Part shown: piece after piece, positions 7,960 through 16,482 of the stretch
How the letters are laid out: every line of letters starts with the position of its first letter
Numbering within the stretch: the first letter of the stretch is position 1
DNA from: Streptomyces albidus (ex Kaewkla and Franco 2022)
GTDB taxonomy: Bacteria > Actinomycetota > Actinomycetes > Streptomycetales > Streptomycetaceae
Direction: 5' to 3'
Assembly (NCBI RefSeq): GCF_013870515.1
Contig: NZ_JACBXA010000016.1
Span: forward strand, 1-51,970
DNA: 51,970 nt
Program-made: the position numbers and the translations under genes
The notes under the pieces: generated by a model
Told to the model about the DNA's origin: nothing
The model's database searches: none
The model's input: the letters and a program-made list of their open reading frames with translations, nothing else

Positions 7960-9870
7960 CTACAGATTCGGATTGGCGGGAAGCGCGAGCGCCAGGTACT
8001 TGCCGTCCTCGCTGACCATCAGACCGTTGTCGCAGCACTCGTCGAGGAACGACGTCACCCCGTCCAGCGCCACGTCAGCGCCGGTGTCGAGAAGGTCCTG
8101 GTGGAGCCGCTTGGCGCTGTGGGCGGTGTCGCCGCACGCCTCGTACGCCTCGGCCCGCCAGCCTTCGATCACAGAGCGCTGCTCCTGGTCGGTGCGCCCG
8201 TCGATGACTTCGAGACGACCGGGCAGGCGGCGGTAGACGAGGGTCGGAGACTCCTCGCGCCACTTCGTGCGCCACTCGCCCACCGCGGAGTACAGGCCGT
8301 CGCGGGCTTCCTGGGATGCCACGCTCTGCGCGTCGTAGTCGAAGTAGTACGCGATCTTGGAGTGGTCGAGCGTGTCGGGATAGATGTATCCGTAGCAGGA
8401 GCGCGGGCGTACGTTCGACAGGCCGAGGGAGCTGTCGGTGAAGTAGGGGCTGAAGCGCTCGAGCCAGATGACGCCGCCGCAGGCCGGGGGTTGCAGGTGG
8501 TGCAACAGCGGCACCAGTCGGGCCTGCTCCTCGTAGTCGGCGTCGCTCTCGCCGGGGAAGCCGCTGAGGATGTTCCAGTCGACGGTGATGCCGTGGTACT
8601 GCGCCCATTTCAGCAGCCGGATGTTGATCAGCTGAGTGGAGCCCTTACGCATCAGGTCGAGGATGTGACTGCTCAAGCTCTCGATGCCGGGCTGGATGCG
8701 GTTGATGCCGGCGCGCTTGAGGACGGCGAGCTGGGCCCGCGTCAGGTTCGCCTTGACCTCGTAGAAGATGTCGACGTCCCAGTGCCGTGCTGCGAGATCG
8801 GTGCAGAGGGTTGTCAGGTGCTTCATGTCGAGGATGTTGTCCACGGCTTCGACATGGGCGACGGGATGCTCACTCAGCAGGCTTTCGAGTTCCTGCAGGG
8901 CCCGGGCGCCGGACTTGGGGCGGAAGCCCATGCCGAGCGCGTTGAGGCCGCAGAAGGTGCAGTGATGCTTCTGTCCCCACCAGCAGCCCCGGGAGAACTC
9001 GACGAGCAGCTTGACCTGCGCGTCTCCCAGGACTGCCGGTTCGCCGTGCCGGTGCAGGCTCGCGAAGTACTCGGAGTAGTCGGGGGCGGGGAGGGTGTCG
9101 AGGTCTTGCGTGCGCGGTGATTCGCCGGTCGGCTCGGTCGCACCCCTGGATCGCACGCCCGGAACACCGGCGGTGTCGCCGGCGGCGATGCGGTGCAGGA
9201 GCGTGGGGAAGGCGATGTCGCCCTCTCCTGTCACGACGTGGTCGATCCAGGGGAGCCGCCTCAGGTACTCCTCGCCCATCTCGCCGTCGAAGTTGGCTCC
9301 GCCGTAGACGACGGTCAGTTCGGGGAAGCGTTCCTTCAGGATGCGGCCCATGGCAAGAGAGGCCGTGTTCTGGAGAAAGGTGGAGGAGAAGCCGACGACG
9401 TCGTAGGACGCCCAGTCGACCTCCTCGGCGCAGCGGGCCAGCCACTGGGGGAGGACTTCACGGCGAAGGGCGCTGATCTCCTCGCGCCCGCCTCCGGTGA
9501 CGTCCCGCCAGATGTTCTCCACCTCGGGGAACTCGGCGTGGTAGTCCTCCTCGGGCCGGACATCCCCGACGGCCGCGTAGGAGAAGAGCCACTCGCCGAA
9601 CTGGTGAAGACGCTCGCCGCCCGCCTCCGCGATGCCGGTGTACGTCTCCGGTCCGACGACGGCGGCCAGTTCGACGTTGAGGTAGTGCACAGCGCAGTCG
9701 TGGCCCGCCTCCCGCACCACGGACGCGAGAAGCCCGCACTGGATCGACGGTGTGTCGGAGCGTGCCCACGGCATGTTGACCAGCGCGACCCGGAGGCGCC
9801 GTGCCGGTGCGGTGAGAGCCTGTTGCGGCTGGGGTGAACCCTGCACCAGGGGGAGCATCTTCGGCGACAT
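7960..9870 (-). CDS. cobalamin-dependent radical SAM methyltransferase (RiPP-maturase-like)
   Basis: 636 residues: an N-terminal B12-binding Rossmann-type domain (about 27-240) and a radical SAM domain with cysteines C296, C304 and C307 in CWWGQKHHCTFCGLN. That spacing (CX7CX2C) is the hallmark of the 'RiPP maturation radical SAM protein 1' C-methyltransferase group rather than the common CX3CX2C. These enzymes use methylcobalamin and a 5'-deoxyadenosyl radical to methylate unactivated carbon; related B12 enzymes methylate phosphorus. AGGAGG lies 7 nt before the ATG. The gene diverges from the ArsL-like gene across 509 bp, where I found no convincing precursor-peptide gene. A role in modifying the arsenical product is inferred from position only. 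Confidence 0.8.
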   Translation of the reverse strand: MSPKMLPLVQGSPQPQQALTAPARRLRVALVNMPWARSDTPSIQCGLLASVVREAGHDCAVHYLNVELAAVVGPETYTGIAEAGGERLHQFGEWLFSYAAVGDVRPEEDYHAEFPEVENIWRDVTGGGREEISALRREVLPQWLARCAEEVDWASYDVVGFSSTFLQNTASLAMGRILKERFPELTVVYGGANFDGEMGEEYLRRLPWIDHVVTGEGDIAFPTLLHRIAAGDTAGVPGVRSRGATEPTGESPRTQDLDTLPAPDYSEYFASLHRHGEPAVLGDAQVKLLVEFSRGCWWGQKHHCTFCGLNALGMGFRPKSGARALQELESLLSEHPVAHVEAVDNILDMKHLTTLCTDLAARHWDVDIFYEVKANLTRAQLAVLKRAGINRIQPGIESLSSHILDLMRKGSTQLINIRLLKWAQYHGITVDWNILSGFPGESDADYEEQARLVPLLHHLQPPACGGVIWLERFSPYFTDSSLGLSNVRPRSCYGYIYPDTLDHSKIAYYFDYDAQSVASQEARDGLYSAVGEWRTKWREESPTLVYRRLPGRLEVIDGRTDQEQRSVIEGWRAEAYEACGDTAHSAKRLHQDLLDTGADVALDGVTSFLDECCDNGLMVSEDGKYLALALPANPNL

Positions 9871-10379
9871 GCCAGTCCTCCTACGTCCGGGTCTGTCCGT
9901 GTCGGCGCGCTGCGACGCGCGGGCGTCGCCGAGTGGGGCTGTGTTTCGAACTGGGTCTGGCTTGGGAGTCCGTCAGGAGTGTAGGGACGCCCCCGGCGCC
10001 TGGGAAGCCTTGACGCGGGATCACTAATCGAAGATTGGCGATAGAGCCCCAGGTGCAACAGGCGAACCACCTGCGGCGGCGGGTCATCACCCCTGAAGTC
10101 GCTCCGTCTCCGAGTCATGGAGGGAGTCCGCTCAATTCGACTCCTGAAGTCGGGAGATGGAAGCGCTGCGGGTACGGACCGGAGGTCCCGGAAACCCTGC
10201 CGATCCTTCATCGCGACGACCGCATCCCTGGGGGATGCCAGCCGGTTCCGTATCGGTCTATTGACATACATCGTTAGAGGCGGCAGTGTTCCGGCCGTCT
10301 CGGACCTTCGCTCACGACCAGGGCACAGCGCGCTCCGCACGGTTCGCTTTCTTGGATTGATTCACTCCCGGGGGGAAGT
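9871..10379. promoter_or_regulatory. 509-bp divergent regulatory region of the arsenical cluster
   Basis: Separates the two divergent radical SAM genes. Visible elements: the dyad AATCGAAGATT at 10026-10036, extended as ATCG-N8-CGAT at 10027-10042, resembling the other ATCG/CGAT dyads found beside arsR genes in this window; and a TTGACA at 10261-10266 that could be a -35 box for the ArsL-like gene, although no good -10 follows it. Short open frames occur on both strands, but none has a leader-like sequence or a convincing ribosome binding site, so I call no peptide gene. Confidence 0.45.
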
Positions 10380-11630
10380 GTGACTCAGCCGCGTGTGCTC
10401 GTCGCCTCCGCTTTCGAAGCGGAGATGCAGCCTCTGACCTGTGCATATGCCGCCGCCTCCTTGCAGGCTCACGGCGTTGAAGCCGTCGGCTGGGACGCGC
10501 ACTTCCAGCCTGAAGCCGCCCCTGAGGGGCCGTTCGACCTGGTCCTGGTGTCGGTCCAGCAGTTCGAGGGGCTGGAGAAGGGCCTGTCACTGGCACGCGA
10601 TGTGCGCGAACGTTTCGGCACCACCGTCATGGCGTTCGGTCAGTACGCGCAGATGAACCACCGCGAGTTCCTCGGCGTGGCGGACGCGATCGTCATGGAA
10701 GAGCCCGAGCTCATCAGCGAGGAACTGGCCGAGTTGGCGCGGGGGACGCGCGAACTGCAGGCGGTCCCGGCGCTGATGACGTCGAAGGGGATGCGTCCCA
10801 GGCCGCCCCGCCGGCGGATCTCCGTGTCCACGCCGGCCCGGGATCTCTTCCCCTCCCTCGTCCATTACCCCGCCCACCACTCGCCGTTCGGGCTGATGGG
10901 GAACATCGAGGCGTCCCGTGGCTGCCACCACAAGTGCACGTACTGCTCCGTCTACGGTGCCTACGACGGTGGTGTCGCGGTCTATGAGGCGGACAGCGTC
11001 CTGTCCGACGCCCTGCAGCTGGCGGAGGAGGGCGTACGCCACTTCTGCTTCATCGACGCGGAGTTCTTCAACTCCCGCACGATCGGCGCCGGAATCGTCG
11101 AACGGCTGGTGGACGCAGTCGGGCCCATCACGTTCGAGTTCACCACGCGCGTCGACCACGTACTGAGCTACCCCCGCGAGCTGGAGAAGCTGGTCTCGCT
11201 CGGACTGCGCCGCGTCACCTGCGCCCTGGAGTTCCCCTCCGACCGCATCCTGCGCATCTTCGACAAGCACATCGACGTCGACCACATGCGCCAGGCCGTC
11301 GTCGAGGCCAGACGCCTCGGCTTCGAGCTGTATCCGACGTTCATCCCCTTCACTCCCTGGGTCGAGTACGACGAACTGCTCGGCTTCGAGGACTGGCTGG
11401 TCGAGGCGGACCTCGCTCACGTCACCGATCCGACTGCCCTTCAGACCCGGCTGCTGCTGTTCAAGGGCTCGCCGCTGCTGTCCTCACCGTGGATGGAGGA
11501 CATCGCCACCGTCGACCGCGGCTTCTGGACGGAGTGGACGCACCCCGACAGGCGCGTCGAAGAGCTGTGGCAGCAACGAAGATCCGACGCGGAGGACGTG
11601 GGCAGGGTCCGTTGCTGCGTGAAGTGCTGA
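10380..11630 (+). CDS. arsL: ArsL-like radical SAM enzyme (C-As bond formation)
   Basis: 416 residues with a B12-binding-like N-terminal domain and a radical SAM core with the cluster cysteines C182, C186 and C189 (GCHHKCTYCS). The protein ends in RCCVKC (411-416), a cysteine triad suited to binding As(III). ArsL of the arsinothricin pathway is a non-canonical radical SAM enzyme that transfers the 3-amino-3-carboxypropyl group of SAM to arsenite and, as I recall, carries an RCCLKC-type C-terminus, so the match is specific. The start is a GTG just after a GGGGGAA run. It is the first gene of a same-strand series with ArsM four genes later. Substrate and exact reaction need biochemical proof. 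Confidence 0.72.
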   Translation: MTQPRVLVASAFEAEMQPLTCAYAAASLQAHGVEAVGWDAHFQPEAAPEGPFDLVLVSVQQFEGLEKGLSLARDVRERFGTTVMAFGQYAQMNHREFLGVADAIVMEEPELISEELAELARGTRELQAVPALMTSKGMRPRPPRRRISVSTPARDLFPSLVHYPAHHSPFGLMGNIEASRGCHHKCTYCSVYGAYDGGVAVYEADSVLSDALQLAEEGVRHFCFIDAEFFNSRTIGAGIVERLVDAVGPITFEFTTRVDHVLSYPRELEKLVSLGLRRVTCALEFPSDRILRIFDKHIDVDHMRQAVVEARRLGFELYPTFIPFTPWVEYDELLGFEDWLVEADLAHVTDPTALQTRLLLFKGSPLLSSPWMEDIATVDRGFWTEWTHPDRRVEELWQQRRSDAEDVGRVRCCVKC

Positions 11631-11659
11631 CCGGTCCCTCTCACCCGAAGGAGCCCGAG

Positions 11660-12919
11660 ATGGGTGGATCACCTCGCGTCGTCGTCTCCACCGGCCAGGC
11701 CCTTCCCGAGATGGCCTGGTCCGAGGAGCTCACCGACCTCACCGATGCCTGGCCGTACCTGGGCCCCACCTGGCTGTCAGCCACCGAGAAGGTCCTCCCG
11801 GAAGCCCAGCCGTGGCACACCGTCGCCACCCGGGCCCGCGGCGAACTGGCCCTGCTTCCCGGATACGTCCTCGCCGCGCCCCCCGTGGTCGACCACGAAC
11901 CCCGCACCTACCTCGGCTGGAAGGCGCCTTCCGGTGAGGAGGTCTGCTGCGGAGCGGAGACCGACTCCGCGCGCAGCGCCGAGATCGACGAACTGGGCAC
12001 CGACCCGTTCTTCCCGACCCTTCTGCTGGGCTCCCCGCTCGGCTACCGCACCGAGGTCGCGTACAACTTCTGGACGCCCACCCTGGTGGGGACCCTCGTG
12101 GAGAAGCTGGTCCCCGCCGCATTCGACGCCGGCATCCGCTGCATCCTCGCGCCCTGGATCCCCGACCGCCGCGTCGGCCGGGACATGGTGGCCGCACTCG
12201 AGTCCGCAGGCGGACACGGATGCTTCTGGGGGTACGAGGACTTCGTGAGCCTGGACGCCCCGGACTGGGAAGGCCATCTCGCCGCCCTCCCTCTGAAGAA
12301 GCGTCAGCGCATCAAGGCGGACGTCCGCAAGGCCGAGGCCGCAGGCGTCACCATCGAACGGATCGACGGCACCGGCATCCGCCCGTACGTGGAGCGGATC
12401 GCCGAACTCACCTGCCTCAACCGTGAGAAGAACGGCGCCGGCGAGGAGCCCGCACACATCGCCGGCATCCTCTCCGCACTCATCGACGAGGGGGCGGACG
12501 TACGGGCCTACCTCGGACGCAAGAACGGTGAACTGGTCGCCAGTTGCATCACGCTCCGTAAGAACCACCGGCTCTTCCCCAAGTGGGCGGGCTTCGACTA
12601 CGCGGCCATCGGTGAGCGCAGCGGCATCTACTTCGCCCTGGTGCTCGACGCCCCCGTACGCGACGCCTACGCCGAAGGTCTGCGGACGGTCGAGTTCGGC
12701 GCCGGCGCCCACCAGGCGAAAGCTCTGCGCGGCTGCACGCCCCGCGCCATGACCACCTCGCTGCTGCTCTCCGATCCCACGCTGCGCCCCCAGGCCGCAG
12801 CTTGGCTGGATGCGTTCGGGTCGAGCAGGCGCAGCGCGTTCGGGGACGCGGTGCCGACCCGTCCTGCCGCACTGCCGCTGCTGAGCGAATCGTCCGGCGG
12901 CTGCTGCTCCACCAGCTGA
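11660..12919 (+). CDS. FemAB/GNAT-like peptidogalycan-biosynthesis-type acyl or aminoacyl transferase
   Basis: 419-residue GNAT-superfamily protein of the 'peptidogalycan biosynthesis' (FemAB-like, DUF482) group. The C-terminal GNAT half contains RKAEAAGVTIERIDG, YLGRKNGELVASCITLRKNH and VEFGAGAHQAKALRGCTPR. Members of this fold include tRNA-dependent peptide-bond-forming enzymes and acyltransferases; which chemistry applies here is unknown. It ends in SSGGCCSTS, a vicinal cysteine pair (C415, C416) like the As-binding tails of its neighbours. GAAGGAG lies 6 nt before the ATG, and the gene starts 30 nt after arsL, so it is in the same operon. Attaching an amino acid to an arsenical is a reasonable inference. 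Confidence 0.7.
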   Translation: MGGSPRVVVSTGQALPEMAWSEELTDLTDAWPYLGPTWLSATEKVLPEAQPWHTVATRARGELALLPGYVLAAPPVVDHEPRTYLGWKAPSGEEVCCGAETDSARSAEIDELGTDPFFPTLLLGSPLGYRTEVAYNFWTPTLVGTLVEKLVPAAFDAGIRCILAPWIPDRRVGRDMVAALESAGGHGCFWGYEDFVSLDAPDWEGHLAALPLKKRQRIKADVRKAEAAGVTIERIDGTGIRPYVERIAELTCLNREKNGAGEEPAHIAGILSALIDEGADVRAYLGRKNGELVASCITLRKNHRLFPKWAGFDYAAIGERSGIYFALVLDAPVRDAYAEGLRTVEFGAGAHQAKALRGCTPRAMTTSLLLSDPTLRPQAAAWLDAFGSSRRSAFGDAVPTRPAALPLLSESSGGCCSTS

Positions 12920-12951
12920 GCCGACCTCCGACCGACGAGACGGGGAATCAC

Positions 12952-14058
12952 ATGATCACCTTCATTCCGCTGACCGGATTCCTGGGCGCGGGCAAGACCA
13001 CGACCATGACCACGGCCGCCCTCGCCCTGCAGGAGAAGGGGCACAGGGTCGCCGTCATCACCAACGACCAGGGTGTGGAGCTCGTGGACACCCACCTGGT
13101 GCGCAGCAAGCTTGACAGCGTCGCCGAGGTGACCGGCGGATGCTTCTGCTGCAAGTTCGAGGATCTCGTCGAGGCAGTGGTCGCCCTGACCGAGTCCGAC
13201 GGCGTCGACACGGTCATCGCCGAGGCCGTCGGCAGCTGCACCGACCTGCAGGCCACCGTCGTACGGCCGTTGCGCCGCTACTACGGCGAGAACATGGTCG
13301 TCGCTCCTCTGACGACGGTCGTCGACCCGTTGCGCCACCGGGCCTTCGATCGAGCGGCGCAGCGCGGTGAGCCGGAGTCGGACCTGTCCTACCTCTTCCG
13401 GCAGCAGCTCACCGAGGCCGACGTGATCGCGGTGAACAAGCTCGACACGATCACCGCCGACCAGGCCGAGGAGCTGCTGCTCGGGCTGCGGAAGCAGTAC
13501 GGCGACGCCGGCGTCGTCGGCTACTCGGCGACCACGGGCGAGGGGGTGGGCACGCTCCTGGACGCGTGGGAGGCGCCCGCCGGAAACCACGCGGTCGATC
13601 TGGACGTCGACTACGACCGGTACGCGGCGGCCGAGGCCCAGCTCGCCTGGATGAACCAGGAGCTCGAACTGACCGCCGCAGGCGAAGAGTTCGACGTCAC
13701 CGCCTGGGCGCGTACCGTCCTCGAGCACCTTTCCGGCTGGGCGGCGGAGAACGGGGCCGTGATCGGCCACGCGAAACTCAGCGTGCACACCGGGGACGGG
13801 GAGTTCGCCAAGCTGAGCCTCGTCGAAGCTGGCGCACCGCCCACCGAGGATCGCGCCCTCGCAGTGGCGGCGGCCGACGCCCGAGCTGTGATCAACGCCC
13901 GCGTCGCCTGCGAACCGCAAGCCCTGGACCGCGCCGTCGCCGACGCCGTCTCGACGGCCGACCAGGCCACAGGTACGCGCTCCTCAGCCACGTCACCGGT
14001 GTCGTTCAAACCCGGCTACCCCCGCCCTGTGCACCGCCTCGCCCCCGCCGGCGCCTGA
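12952..14058 (+). CDS. COG0523 (CobW-like) G3E GTPase metallochaperone
   Basis: 368-residue SIMIBI-class GTPase. The Walker A motif GFLGAGKTT is at residues 9-17, the metal-binding CXCC motif C64-F-C66-C67 lies in GGCFCCKF, and a guanine-specificity NKLD is in VIAVNKLDT. CobW C-terminal-type sequence follows (GHAKLSVHT near two thirds). COG0523 proteins deliver Zn, Co or other metals to target enzymes. In this operon the client could be a metal-dependent biosynthetic enzyme or the cobalamin-dependent enzyme; the CXCC site might also touch As(III). Both are guesses. The ribosome binding site is weak (GGGGAA). Confidence 0.82.
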   Translation: MITFIPLTGFLGAGKTTTMTTAALALQEKGHRVAVITNDQGVELVDTHLVRSKLDSVAEVTGGCFCCKFEDLVEAVVALTESDGVDTVIAEAVGSCTDLQATVVRPLRRYYGENMVVAPLTTVVDPLRHRAFDRAAQRGEPESDLSYLFRQQLTEADVIAVNKLDTITADQAEELLLGLRKQYGDAGVVGYSATTGEGVGTLLDAWEAPAGNHAVDLDVDYDRYAAAEAQLAWMNQELELTAAGEEFDVTAWARTVLEHLSGWAAENGAVIGHAKLSVHTGDGEFAKLSLVEAGAPPTEDRALAVAAADARAVINARVACEPQALDRAVADAVSTADQATGTRSSATSPVSFKPGYPRPVHRLAPAGA

Positions 14059-14075
14059 CGCGAAGGACCCCGCCC

Positions 14076-14873
14076 ATGACCGACACCACCGCCGGCACCG
14101 CCGCGAAGCTCCAGGACGAGGTACGCGCCTACTACCGCTCGAAGGCCGACGAGGCCAGCACGAACGGCGCCTGCTGCTCACCGGATCCGGAGACCTTCGG
14201 GCCCGCCGCCTACCAGGACGTTCGCCCTGGCGCGGCGACAGACGCGGCCCTCCTGGCCAGTCTGGGCTGCGGCAATCCCACCGCCGTCGCCGAACTGCGC
14301 GAAGGCGAGACGCTGCTGGACCTGGGGTCCGGGGCGGGGCTGGACGTCATCCTCAGCTCCCGCCGCGTGGGCCCCGACGGACGGGTCTTCGGCCTGGACT
14401 TCCTCGAGGAGATGCTCGCCCTGGCCGCCGCCAACGTCGCGGACGCCGAAGCCGACAACGTGGTGCTCCTCAAGGGCACCATCGAGGCCATTCCCCTGCC
14501 GGCGGCCGCAGTCGACGTGATCATCTCCAACTGCGTCATCAACCTGTCGGTCGACAAGCCCGCCGTCTTCGCCGAGATGGCCAGGGTGCTGGCACCCGGC
14601 GGACGCCTCGGCATCAGCGACGTGGTGGCGGAGGACCGGCTCAGCCCCGAGGAGCGCGCCGAGCGCGGAGGCCACAGTGAGTGCATCGCCGGGGCCCTCT
14701 CCGTCTCGGAGTACACGGAACTCCTGAGCGCCGTCGGACTGGTGGACGCCGAGGTCGACTTCACTCAGGAGGCCGCGGACGGCCTGCACGCCGCAATCAT
14801 CCGTGCCCGCAAGCCGGCTGACGGCCCGGCGGGCTCCCTCCTGCCCGGCGCTGGAGGTCGCTCCTGCTGCTGA
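14076..14873 (+). CDS. arsM: arsenite (As(III)) S-adenosylmethionine methyltransferase ArsM
   Basis: 265 residues. SAM-binding motif I is DLGSGAGLD (82-90). The cysteines known to coordinate As(III) in ArsM/AS3MT are all recognisable: C33/C34 in GACCSPD, C65 in SLGCGNP, C153 in SNCVINLS and C203 in HSECIAG. The protein also ends in GGRSCC. GAAGGA lies 8 nt before the ATG. In arsinothricin pathways ArsM methylates the ArsL product; in detoxification it makes methylarsenicals. Its place between the CobW-like and PiT genes, downstream of arsL, favours the biosynthetic role. The second ArsM in the window is fused to a GNAT. Confidence 0.9.
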   Translation: MTDTTAGTAAKLQDEVRAYYRSKADEASTNGACCSPDPETFGPAAYQDVRPGAATDAALLASLGCGNPTAVAELREGETLLDLGSGAGLDVILSSRRVGPDGRVFGLDFLEEMLALAAANVADAEADNVVLLKGTIEAIPLPAAAVDVIISNCVINLSVDKPAVFAEMARVLAPGGRLGISDVVAEDRLSPEERAERGGHSECIAGALSVSEYTELLSAVGLVDAEVDFTQEAADGLHAAIIRARKPADGPAGSLLPGAGGRSCC

Positions 14874-14977
14874 CCCGTACAGCACGTCCGGGGCCGTGTC
14901 CGTGAGCGCGCGACCTCACGCGCCTCCGCGGCCCCGGTACTCAGTGGTCCGTCCTCGCCTGCGATGGAGACACCGCC

Positions 14978-16072
14978 ATGTCTTTCACCACCGTGCTCGT
15001 CCTCGTACTCGTCGCCGCGCTGGCAGCAGCGAACGGCGGCAACGACGTCCCCAAGGGCGTCGCCACCCTCGCCGGAGCGGGGGTGACGAAATACCGCACG
15101 GCCATCCTCTGGGGGACCGTGACCACGTTCGCCGGATGCATCTGTTCGCTGTTGCTGGCCGAGAAGATGACGAAGCTCTTCTCCAAGGGCATCGTCACCG
15201 CCGAACCCACCGAGGCTTTCGCCGTCGCCGTGCTGGCAGGCACCGTCAGCTGGGTGGCGCTGGCCACGGTGCTGCGCCTGCCGGTCTCCACGACACACGC
15301 CCTGATCGGCGCGCTACTGGGCGCGGGCATGCTGTTCGCCTCCAGCAGCATCGCCTGGAGCGCGATACCGACGAAGTTGCTGATCCCGCTGCTCGTCAGC
15401 GTCGGCGTCGCCTACGGCATCTCCTTGCTCCTCGCCCTGTTCTTCCGCAACGGCAACAAGAGCGGCGCTCCAGGTGACACCGCGATCGACAGCCCCGACG
15501 TCGCAGACCTGCCGGCCCCGGGCAGCACCACCGCCTCCTCCGGCACCACGGCGGTTGTCACACCCGAGGCCTCCGCCGTCTCTTCCCGTCCCGCCGCCCC
15601 ACAGGCTCCCGACCGCAAACTGACCGCTCTCCACTGGACGACCAGCGGCGCCACCGGCTTCGCCCGCGGCCTCAACGACACCCCGAAGATCGTGGCCATC
15701 GGAGCCTTCGCGCTCGTACCGGTGGGGATGACGACCTGGGAGGTGGCGTTGCTGGTCGCAGTCGCGATGGCAGTGGGTTCGCTGACCGGCGGCATGCGAG
15801 TGGCGCAACGACTGGGGGAGGGGGTCATCCGCATGAACCACAAGGAAGGCTTCCTGGCCAACCTCACCACGGCAACCCTGGTGGGTCTCGGCGCCGGCTA
15901 CGGGCTTCCCATGTCCACCACGCACACCTCGACCGGCGCCATCGCCGGTTCGGCCGGAGCCGACGTGAGCCGCCTGAGCGGGAAGACCCTCCGCGACTTC
16001 CTCATCGCCTGGATCGTCACCCCGCCGTTCGCAGCGGCAGTGGCAGCCGTCGTCTTCCTGATCGCCCGATAG
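14978..16072 (+). CDS. PiT-family inorganic phosphate (possibly arsenate) transporter
   Basis: 364-residue PHO-4/PiT permease in two membrane halves separated by a Ser/Thr/Ala-rich cytoplasmic linker (about 165-210). The duplicated signatures are AANGGNDVPKGVATLAGAG in the first half and GFARGLNDTPKIVAIGAFAL in the second, with paired LPVSTTHAL and LPMSTTHTS motifs. PiT systems import phosphate and, adventitiously, arsenate. In this cluster it may supply arsenate or phosphate; in resistance loci it can also spare phosphate uptake. The arsR that follows begins 9 bp after its stop, which implies co-transcription. Confidence 0.85.
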   Translation: MSFTTVLVLVLVAALAAANGGNDVPKGVATLAGAGVTKYRTAILWGTVTTFAGCICSLLLAEKMTKLFSKGIVTAEPTEAFAVAVLAGTVSWVALATVLRLPVSTTHALIGALLGAGMLFASSSIAWSAIPTKLLIPLLVSVGVAYGISLLLALFFRNGNKSGAPGDTAIDSPDVADLPAPGSTTASSGTTAVVTPEASAVSSRPAAPQAPDRKLTALHWTTSGATGFARGLNDTPKIVAIGAFALVPVGMTTWEVALLVAVAMAVGSLTGGMRVAQRLGEGVIRMNHKEGFLANLTTATLVGLGAGYGLPMSTTHTSTGAIAGSAGADVSRLSGKTLRDFLIAWIVTPPFAAAVAAVVFLIAR

Positions 16073-16081
16073 GACCCCGCG

Positions 16082-16411
16082 GTGGCAGACCACGCACTCG
16101 AGCACGAGACCCTCACCGAGTACGCCAGCTGGTTCCGGGCTCTGTCCGATCCCACCCGGATCCTCATCGTCGACTTCCTCAGCCGACAGCCCCACCCCGT
16201 ACCGGCGGGTGCCGTCGTCGACCACCTCCAGATGAGCCAGCCCACCGTCTCCCACCACCTGCGGACGCTCCATCAGGTGAGGATCGTGACCCGACACCGC
16301 GCGGGCGCCAAGATCCTCTACGCGGTCGACGCCCGGTGCTCCGCCGAACTACCCCGAGCCGCGGCCGAACTGCTCGGCGGGGCCGGCAGGCAGGCTTCCC
16401 CGGCCCGGTAG
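16082..16411 (+). CDS. arsR: ArsR/SmtB-family transcriptional regulator (cluster-internal)
   Basis: 109-residue winged-helix repressor with FRALSDPTRILIVDFL and the recognition region MSQPTVSHHLRTLHQVRIV. A single cysteine near the C-terminus (DARCSAELPRAA) replaces the CxxCFPSA pair seen in two of the other ArsR proteins here, so the inducer site differs and may recognise an organoarsenical or something else. The start is GTG at 16082, 9 bp after the PiT gene. It probably feeds back on the biosynthetic operon. Confidence 0.85.
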   Translation: MADHALEHETLTEYASWFRALSDPTRILIVDFLSRQPHPVPAGAVVDHLQMSQPTVSHHLRTLHQVRIVTRHRAGAKILYAVDARCSAELPRAAAELLGGAGRQASPAR

Positions 16412-16482
16412 TCGCCTTCCTCGGACAACTTCCCGCCCTGCAAGGGCCCTTGCCGCACACAAGAGAGAGGACGACGCTCCCG

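Noticed and set aside
9871..10379. Possible RiPP precursor peptide between the radical SAM genes
   Set aside because: Short frames on both strands lack a leader-like region, a good ribosome binding site and a core motif.
11739..12197. 152-residue Arg-rich minus-strand frame
   Set aside because: Shadow of the FemAB-like gene on the opposite strand.
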